Under the pieces are notes generated by a model that saw only the letters and a program-made list of their open reading frames with translations, did not search any database and was not told where the DNA came from. Shown here piece by piece: positions 21,966 through 27,292 of a DNA stretch of 27,292 nt. Numbering within the stretch: position 1 is the stretch's first letter; each line of letters begins with the position of its first letter. The DNA is taken from positions 1 to 27,292 of the forward strand of contig JACVRU010000002.1 of the NCBI GenBank assembly GCA_014534295.1. The letters run 5' to 3'. A program made the position numbers and the translations under genes. The DNA is from Thermoleophilia bacterium. GTDB taxonomy: Bacteria; Actinomycetota; Thermoleophilia; Gaiellales; Gaiellaceae.

Positions 21966-22996
21966 GATCGGAAGTGCGGGAGGACGCGCTCGCCGAAGAG
22001 CCGGATCTGCTCGTGCCGGTCCTCGCCCCACAGCTCGAGCATGACGTGGGTGCAGCCGGCCGCGCGGTACTCCTCGATCGCCGCGATGCAATCGTCGGGC
22101 GTGCCGGCGATCGGCCTGCAGCGGTCGAGGAGGGAGTCCGTGACCTGCTCCTTGGCCGCGAGCCGGCCGCCGCGTTCCATAGCTTCCGCGACAAGCTGCA
22201 ATTCCTCCATCTCTATTTCTGCCAGCTGCAACAGCGTGTCGGCGCTGCCCTTGATGTTCTGGAACTTGTTCGCGAGGTACATGGCGCCGATCTCGCGGGC
22301 ACCGTCGCGGCCGCGGTCGCGGTCGTCTGCGTCGATCGAGGCGATCACAGTGCAGCCGATGTCGACGTCCGCCCGGACGTTCTCGCGCGTGTAGCGCACG
22401 AATGCCGGCGTCGTGATCGAGGGCGTCAGGCAGCCGTCCGCGATCTCGCCGGCGAGCGCCTGCATCTTCGGCGCCGTCGCCGCCACGTACACCGGCGGCA
22501 CCTCGCGCGGCGTCTCCGCCTCGTCGCGCAGGCCGGGGACCGACGCGCTCCACGCCTCGCCCTCGTACTCGAACGGCTCCCCGCCGAGCACGCCGCGCAC
22601 GATCGCCACCGCGTCGCGCATCGGCGCCAGCGTCCGGTTCGTCTGCAGCCGCGCGTTGTTGAGGAAGATCTTCGACGTGCCGAAGCCGAGGAGGAACCGC
22701 CCCGGCCCCGTCGCCTCCTGGACGACGCGGGCGTCCATCGCCACCTGGACGGGGTGCCGCGTGAAGGGCGAGATGATCCCCCAGCCGATCGTCAGCCGCT
22801 CCGTCGCCTGCGCCATCAACGCCGAGACGACCGTGGAGGAGCGCGCCTCCATCCCGTGCTTCCGCCACCACGGGTACGCCTCGGCCAGCCAGACCGTGTC
22901 TAGTCCGGCCTCGTCGAGCACGCGCGCCGTCTCGAGCATCTCCCCGAGCGGCTCCATCGTCAGCTGCATGACCCCGATCCGGAACGGCGGCGGCAC
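21962..22996 (-). CDS. LLM-class (luciferase-like) flavin-dependent oxidoreductase
   Basis: The 344-residue TIM-barrel flavoprotein is recognised by TMEPLGEMLETARVLDEAGL, DTVWLAEAYPWWRKHGMEAR, ERLTIGWGIISPFTRHPVQV, GPGRFLLGFGTSKIFLN and APKMQALAGEIADG. Members are FMN-dependent monooxygenases or coenzyme-F420-dependent dehydrogenases; the actinobacterial setting makes F420 plausible. It starts at GTG 22996, 78 bp after the CoxG gene; a GAGAGGATC stretch just upstream could be a Shine-Dalgarno or a degenerate -10. It overlaps the M20 gene by 4 nt, so the two probably act in sequence. Oxidation of the imported compound or a product of the CoxLMS enzyme is a reasonable guess. Confidence 0.88.
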   Translation of the reverse strand: MPPPFRIGVMQLTMEPLGEMLETARVLDEAGLDTVWLAEAYPWWRKHGMEARSSTVVSALMAQATERLTIGWGIISPFTRHPVQVAMDARVVQEATGPGRFLLGFGTSKIFLNNARLQTNRTLAPMRDAVAIVRGVLGGEPFEYEGEAWSASVPGLRDEAETPREVPPVYVAATAPKMQALAGEIADGCLTPSITTPAFVRYTRENVRADVDIGCTVIASIDADDRDRGRDGAREIGAMYLANKFQNIKGSADTLLQLAEIEMEELQLVAEAMERGGRLAAKEQVTDSLLDRCRPIAGTPDDCIAAIEEYRAAGCTHVMLELWGEDRHEQIRLFGERVLPHFRS

Positions 22997-23074
22997 GACT
23001 CGATCCTCTCACGCACGCGTCCCGGCGAGCAGCGCCAGCACGGGGCCGCCGCGGGAGCTGTCAGCCGGCCTCGA

Positions 23075-23599
23075 TCACGGGCGACCCGGGCCCTCGGCGT
23101 CGGGCTCGTAGGCCTCGGCCGAGGCGGGCTGGACCCCGGCCTCGGCGCCGCCGCCGGCCGCGCGCTGGACCTGCCGGTCGAGCGCCGTCAGCACGTTCTC
23201 GACCTGCTGGTTCACGATCGGCTGGAGCACGCGCTGGCCCATGGAGCCCACCGGCCCGGCGATCCTCACGTCGGCCTCCCAGCGCATCTCGGTGCCGCCG
23301 CCCTCGCCGTCCGCGAGCTGGAACGCGGTCTCCATGTTCATCAGCGCCCCCACGCCGGTGCCCTTCGCCTGGAGCTTCGCGAACTCGGGCTGCCGCTGCT
23401 CGAGCTTCTCGAAGGCGATCGCCATCCGCAGGCCGCCGAGCCCGAGCGGGATCTTCACGTTGGCCCGCCAGTGGCGCTCGTCCTGGACGTCGAACGACTC
23501 GACGCCGGGCATGATCTCGGCCATCTGTCGCGGGCTGTTCAGCACCTCCCAGACGGTCCCGCGCGAAGCGGCGAAACTGCGCGTCCCTTCCAGCTTCAT
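23075..23599 (-). CDS. coxG: CoxG-like SRPBCC-domain protein
   Basis: The 174-residue protein is an SRPBCC hydrophobic-pocket fold of the CoxG type: it opens MKLEGTRSFAASRGTVWEVL, continues NSPRQMAEIMPGVESFDVQD, and has FEKLEQRQPEFAKLQAKGTG and the conserved ADVRIAGPVGSMGQRVLQPI. In CO-oxidising bacteria CoxG helps anchor the molybdenum hydroxylase to the membrane; homologues occur beside many non-CO hydroxylases. The tail from about residue 145 is Ala/Gly/Pro-rich and low complexity. ATG 23599 overlaps the CoxL stop by 4 nt. The symbol denotes homology only. Confidence 0.87.
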   Translation of the reverse strand: MKLEGTRSFAASRGTVWEVLNSPRQMAEIMPGVESFDVQDERHWRANVKIPLGLGGLRMAIAFEKLEQRQPEFAKLQAKGTGVGALMNMETAFQLADGEGGGTEMRWEADVRIAGPVGSMGQRVLQPIVNQQVENVLTALDRQVQRAAGGGAEAGVQPASAEAYEPDAEGPGRP

Positions 23600-26085
23600 C
23601 TGCCGTTGGTCGTTCGGGACTCGACGCCGACGAGCTTGCGGCTCTCCTCCGGCCGCGTCATGAGCTGCCAGACGCGGTGGTAGGGGTTGTGCGAGTCGGT
23701 GACGACGGGCTTGCCGACGGGCCGCAGCGCGTCCTGGATCGCCGCGCAGACTGCGTGGATCGCGCCGCCGCCACCCTCCCCCATTCCCTTCGTCCCGAGC
23801 GGCGTGAAGGGCGAGGGCGACTCGATGTGCCCGGTCTTGAGGGGCGGCATGTCCAGCGCATGGGGCACGTGGTAGTCGTAGAAGTTGGCCGTCAGCAGGT
23901 TCCCGTCCTCGTCGTAGGCGAACGTCTCAGTCGTCGCGGCGCCGAGCCCCTGTGCCCACGCGCCGTGTACTTGACCCTCGACGATCTGCGGGTGGATCCG
24001 CTTGCCGCAGTCGTCCACGACCGCCCAGTCGACGAGCTCGTAGGCACCCGTCTCCTTGTCGACCTCGATCACGCAGACGTGGATCTGCATGGCATAGGTC
24101 AGGGTCAGGTTCCCGAACTTCCGTTCCTTGTCGGGCAGCTGGAACGGGGGCACGTAGACGTGGCGGACGTTCAGCGTCGCGTCGCGCGTCTCCATCGGCA
24201 GGATCGCGTTGTTCGCGTTCACGATCGCGCCGATGCCCATGAACGGGATCGCCGCCTCCGGGTTCTCGCGCAGCCGGGCCTGGCCCTCGGCGAGCTCGAC
24301 GTCGTCGGGGTCGGCGCCGAAGACGCCCGCCGCGACTCGCTTGATCTCCCAGGCGAGCTTCTCGGTCGCGCCCTTGACCGCCCCGAGTCCCGTGACCGCG
24401 AACTGGCTCGCGTACGTGCCCGAGAAGCCGGCGTGCGTGTTCCAGTACGAGTCGTGGCCCGGCCGGACGTTGACGTCGTCGGGCGTGACGCCGAGGATGT
24501 CCGCCACGACCATCGCGGCCGTCGTCTCGTGCCCCTGGCCCTGCGGCGTCGTCCCGAGGGTGACGACGACCTCGCCGAAGAGGTCGAGCTTCACGGTTGC
24601 GACCTCGTTGTTGCCGCCGAACTGGAGCTCCGGGTTGAGCAGCGTCGACTGGCCGAAGTTGTTCGTCCCCGAGTCGAGCGTCGAGCCGATGCCGACGCCG
24701 AGCAGCTTCCCGCGCGCCTCCGCGTCGCGCCGCCGCTCCTCGATCCGGTCGTACCCGATCAGCTCCAGCGCCTGGTCGAGCGAGCGCGCGTAGTCTCCCG
24801 AGTCGTAGACGCAGCCGTTCGGCGTCTCGTACGGCATCTCCTCGGCCTTGATGTAGTTGCGCTTGCGGATCTCGACCGGGTCGATCCCGAGCTCCTGCGC
24901 GACGATGTCGATCACGCGCTCCGTGAACCAGAGGTGCTGGAGCCGGGAGTAGCCGCGGTTCGGGCCGACCGGCGACTTGTTCGTGCAGACCTGAGTGAAG
25001 TCGATCCGGATGTGGCGCCAGCGGTACAGCCCGGGCGTCACCTGGGACCAGATGATGCAGCCGAGCGGCTCGTAGCGGGCGAAGGCGCCTGCGTCGTCGA
25101 GGGCGCGGGCCTTGAACCCGAGCAGCGTCCCGTCGGCCTTCACCGGCACCTCGACCTCGAGGAAGACGCGCTCGTTCCCGTGCGAGTTGGCAGCATGCTG
25201 GTCGGTGCGCCACTCGTGCCAGTGCACGGGCCGGTTCAGCTTGCGCGCGAGCAGGCAGAGCGCCACGAGCTGCGGGTGGGTGCAGATCTTGTTGCCGAAG
25301 CCGCCGCCGATGTCCTGGGTGACGAAGCGGAGGCGGTCCATGCCGACGCGCATCGCCGGCGCCATCATGATGATCGCGAAACCGGGAAACTGGTTGTTCG
25401 TGTAAAGCGTCCACTGGCCGGTGCCGCGGTTGTACTCGACGACCGCGCCCGACGTCTCGAGCGGGGTCGAGGAGAACCGGTCGAAGTGCAGGCGCTCGAT
25501 GCGCACGACGTGGTCGGCCTCGGCGAGCGCCGCCTCGTAGTCGCCCCAGTCGAAGACGCCCGAGTAGACGGTATTGCCGCCCATCTCGTCGTGGAGGACC
25601 GGCGCGTCCGGGTCGAGGGCTCGCTCGGTGTCGACGAGGGCCGGAAGCGGCTCGTACTCGACCTCGACGAGCTCCGCCGCGTCCCGGGCCAGGTCGCGGG
25701 TCCGGGCCGCGACCGCGACCACCGCCTCGCCCATGAAGCGCGTCTTCCCGACCGCCAGGGCGTAGTCGCGGATCTTCGCCCCCGGATCCGGCGAGATCTG
25801 GAAGAACGGGTCGGTCTGGATCGCCACCTCGTCGCCCGTCAGCGTCCCGTAGACGCCGTCGAGCTCGAGCGCCTTCGAGACGTCGACGGAGAGGATCTTC
25901 GCGTGGGCGTACGGAGAGCGGACGAACTCGACGAAGCCCGCTTCGTGGCGGCGGACGTCGTCGAAGAAGACGCCCTGTCCCTGGAGCAGCCGCTTGTCCT
26001 CCTTGCGCGGAATGTTCGTGCCCGCGAAGCCCGGCTTCGTCTCCTCCCGCTCGACGACCAGCGGCTCCATCGTCGTCTCCGTCAC
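23596..26085 (-). CDS. Molybdenum hydroxylase large subunit (CoxL/xanthine-dehydrogenase family), not CO dehydrogenase
   Basis: The 829-residue molybdopterin-binding subunit has the N-terminal aldehyde-oxidase domain (GTNIPRKEDKRLLQGQGVFF, SPYAHAKILSVDVSKAL), the Mo-cofactor motifs QDIGGGFGNKICTHPQ and TTPQGQGHETTAAMVVADIL, and the catalytic Glu770 in GTKGMGEGGGGAIHA. The loop that defines true form I CO dehydrogenase (AYRCSFR, with Cu-binding Cys) reads GPNRGYSR here (Asn376-Arg381), and it is not the form II AYRGAGR either. It therefore should hydroxylate an organic substrate at an aldehyde or aromatic/heterocyclic carbon. GTG 26085 overlaps the CoxS stop by 4 nt. With CoxM and CoxS it forms an electron chain Mo, two Fe-S clusters, FAD. 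Confidence 0.9.
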   Translation of the reverse strand: MTETTMEPLVVEREETKPGFAGTNIPRKEDKRLLQGQGVFFDDVRRHEAGFVEFVRSPYAHAKILSVDVSKALELDGVYGTLTGDEVAIQTDPFFQISPDPGAKIRDYALAVGKTRFMGEAVVAVAARTRDLARDAAELVEVEYEPLPALVDTERALDPDAPVLHDEMGGNTVYSGVFDWGDYEAALAEADHVVRIERLHFDRFSSTPLETSGAVVEYNRGTGQWTLYTNNQFPGFAIIMMAPAMRVGMDRLRFVTQDIGGGFGNKICTHPQLVALCLLARKLNRPVHWHEWRTDQHAANSHGNERVFLEVEVPVKADGTLLGFKARALDDAGAFARYEPLGCIIWSQVTPGLYRWRHIRIDFTQVCTNKSPVGPNRGYSRLQHLWFTERVIDIVAQELGIDPVEIRKRNYIKAEEMPYETPNGCVYDSGDYARSLDQALELIGYDRIEERRRDAEARGKLLGVGIGSTLDSGTNNFGQSTLLNPELQFGGNNEVATVKLDLFGEVVVTLGTTPQGQGHETTAAMVVADILGVTPDDVNVRPGHDSYWNTHAGFSGTYASQFAVTGLGAVKGATEKLAWEIKRVAAGVFGADPDDVELAEGQARLRENPEAAIPFMGIGAIVNANNAILPMETRDATLNVRHVYVPPFQLPDKERKFGNLTLTYAMQIHVCVIEVDKETGAYELVDWAVVDDCGKRIHPQIVEGQVHGAWAQGLGAATTETFAYDEDGNLLTANFYDYHVPHALDMPPLKTGHIESPSPFTPLGTKGMGEGGGGAIHAVCAAIQDALRPVGKPVVTDSHNPYHRVWQLMTRPEESRKLVGVESRTTNGR

Positions 26086-26537
26086 CGCGCCGCCTCCTGG
26101 ATCGCCTCGACGATGTTCACGTAGCCCGTGCAGCGGCAGATGTTCCCTTGGATCGCCTTCCGGATCTCTCCCTCCGTCGGCTCGGGGTTGTTGCGGAGGA
26201 GGTACGTCGCCGACATGAGCATCCCCGGAGTGCAGTAGCCGCACTGGAGCGCGTGCGCGTCGGTGAACGCCTGCTGGAGGGGCGACAGCTCGCCGTCGGC
26301 GGCGAGGCTCTCGACCGTCTCGACGCCGGTGCCGTCGGCCTGAGCGGCGAGCAGCATGCAGCTCTTGACCGCCTCGCCGTCGAGCAGAATCGTGCAGGCG
26401 CCGCAGTTGCCGGTGTCGCAGCCGACGTGCGTGCCGGTGAGGCCGAGGTCGTCCCGGATGAAGTGGACGAGCAGCTTCCGGGGCTCGACCTCGCGCTCGA
26501 CCGTCTCGCCGTTGAGCTCGAAGCTGATCGAGATCAT
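26082..26537 (-). CDS. Molybdenum hydroxylase [2Fe-2S] small subunit (CoxS-like)
   Basis: The 151-residue subunit has both cluster-binding sets: Cys40, Cys45, Cys48 and Cys60 in GCDTGNCGACTILLDGEAVK and the next SC, and Cys99, Cys102, Cys134 and Cys136 in QCGYCTPGM and NICRCTGY. It passes electrons from the Mo site to FAD. ATG 26537 overlaps the CoxM stop by 4 nt. All eight cysteines expected are present, so it should be functional. Confidence 0.96.
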   Translation of the reverse strand: MISISFELNGETVEREVEPRKLLVHFIRDDLGLTGTHVGCDTGNCGACTILLDGEAVKSCMLLAAQADGTGVETVESLAADGELSPLQQAFTDAHALQCGYCTPGMLMSATYLLRNNPEPTEGEIRKAIQGNICRCTGYVNIVEAIQEAAR

Positions 26538-27292
26538 CCGGCGGCCTGCTCCAGCGCGCGGCGTGCGCAGACCTCGGCCAGGTGGCGGCGGTACTCGGCC
26601 GACGCGTGGACGTCGGAGGGCGGATCGATGTCGGCCGTCCGCACCTCCTCCGGCGAGGAGACAACGACCGGCGTGGCCCCGACGCAACCGAGCGCGATCC
26701 TGGCCCGGCCGTCCCGCACGTGCGCCGCCGCGGCCGCGATGCAGGTGCCGTCCGCGCCGAGGGTGAGGGAGGCGAAGCCGTCCGAGCCGCCGGCCGGGAT
26801 CGTGACCCCCGTCAGCAGCTCGCCGGGCCCCACCGCCGTGAAGTAGACGCCGAGGAAGAACTCGTCGGCGGAGAGCTCCCGCTCCCCGTCCGCGCCCCGC
26901 ACGTGCATCCGCCAGCCCTGGGCGGCGGCGACCGGGGGGAAGTGGTTCGTGGGGTCGCTCGAGCAGATGTTCCCGCCGATCGTGCCGCGGTTCCGCACCT
27001 GCACGTCCGCGATCTGAGCGGCGACCTCGGCGAGGATCGGCCTCGTCTCGCCCACGGTCGCGTCGCGCAGCAGCTGCGCGTAGGTGACCATCGCTCCGAT
27101 CCGCAACCCGCGGTCGGACGCACGCTCGATCGTCTTCAGCTCGTCCAGCGCCCACAGGTCGACGAGCAGATCGGGTGAGGCGGCGCGGGCCTTCATGACG
27201 TTGATCAGCGTCTGCCCGCCCGCGAGCGCCCGGGCGCCCTCGTGCGACGCGAGCGCCTGGAGCGCCTCGTCCACGGACCCCGGCCGCACGTA
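26534..27292 (-). CDS. Molybdenum hydroxylase FAD subunit (CoxM-like), N-terminus cut by right edge
   Basis: The visible frame covers about 252 residues and reaches the last base. It begins YVRPGSVDEALQALASHEGA, the usual position a few residues after the true N-terminus, so little is missing. FAD-binding motifs are ARALAGGQTLINVMKAR and RNRGTIGGNICSSDPTNHFP, followed by LTGVTIPAGG and the C-terminal CO-dehydrogenase flavoprotein domain. GTG 27289 is in frame but likely internal. It hands electrons from the Fe-S subunit to an acceptor such as quinone or oxygen. Gene order M-S-L-G follows the common layout of this family. Confidence 0.92.
   Translation of the reverse strand, partial: YVRPGSVDEALQALASHEGARALAGGQTLINVMKARAASPDLLVDLWALDELKTIERASDRGLRIGAMVTYAQLLRDATVGETRPILAEVAAQIADVQVRNRGTIGGNICSSDPTNHFPPVAAAQGWRMHVRGADGERELSADEFFLGVYFTAVGPGELLTGVTIPAGGSDGFASLTLGADGTCIAAAAAHVRDGRARIALGCVGATPVVVSSPEEVRTADIDPPSDVHASAEYRRHLAEVCARRALEQAAG

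Noticed and set aside
23677..26124. 815-codon plus-strand frame opposite CoxL
   Set aside because: Val/Asp/Arg-rich shadow; the minus-strand CoxL frame carries all molybdenum-hydroxylase motifs.
23596..27292. Aerobic carbon monoxide dehydrogenase
   Set aside because: The large subunit lacks the AYRCSFR loop with the copper-binding cysteine.
1..27292. CRISPR arrays, insertion sequences, prophage or att sites
   Set aside because: No regularly spaced repeats, transposase, integrase or direct-repeat duplication around the tRNA was seen by eye.

Overview
The window is a very GC-rich, gene-dense bacterial segment. Many genes start with GTG, genes overlap by 4 nt in long runs, and several start codons lie 6-8 nt behind a TANNNT box, which suggests leaderless transcripts. 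Gene content (branched-chain-type ABC importer, CoxLMS-type molybdenum hydroxylase, LLM flavoenzyme, MMPL transporter, subtilase) fits an actinobacterium, probably a Thermoleophilia-like soil lineage. That placement is inference; no ribosomal RNA is present to fix it.

Layout. Positions 1-526 hold the start of an MMPL/RND-family exporter (minus), followed by a 355-base gap with candidate regulatory palindromes and then tRNA-Leu(CAG) (minus). Positions 1008-6313 hold a secreted S8 protease (+), two small membrane proteins (minus), an XdhC-type molybdoenzyme maturation protein (+) and an M29 aminopeptidase (+). From 6461 to the right edge every protein gene is on the minus strand.

That minus-strand block reads, in transcription order (right to left): CoxM (partial), CoxS, CoxL, CoxG; LLM flavoenzyme, M20-family protein, a 100-residue membrane protein, FAH-family protein, NUDIX hydrolase, M24 peptidase, DRE-TIM acyltransferase, RidA-like protein, phytoene-desaturase-like flavoprotein, sugar-isomerase-fold protein and ketopantoate-reductase-like protein no. 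2. A Liv-type importer follows (substrate-binding lipoprotein, LivG, LivF, LivH, LivM), then ketopantoate-reductase-like protein no. 1 and a creatinase-like M24 protein. Thirteen of the junctions are exact 4-nt ATGA/GTGA overlaps, so much of the block is probably co-transcribed and translationally coupled.

The most interesting reading is that this roughly 21-kb block is an undescribed uptake-and-catabolism system for a nitrogen-containing small organic molecule, perhaps a heterocycle or amide. It pairs an importer with a Mo-hydroxylase, a flavin monooxygenase-type enzyme, a FAH-type hydrolase, a carbon-carbon bond-forming DRE-TIM enzyme, two 2-oxoacid-type reductases and several amidohydrolase-fold proteins. 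Three of those proteins (creatinase-like M24, M20, RidA-like) lack residues their families normally use, which argues for altered chemistry. The substrate cannot be named from sequence. The spacer between the binding protein and LivG holds three strong inverted repeats, probably shaping differential expression. No CRISPR array, insertion sequence, integrase or phage gene was seen.
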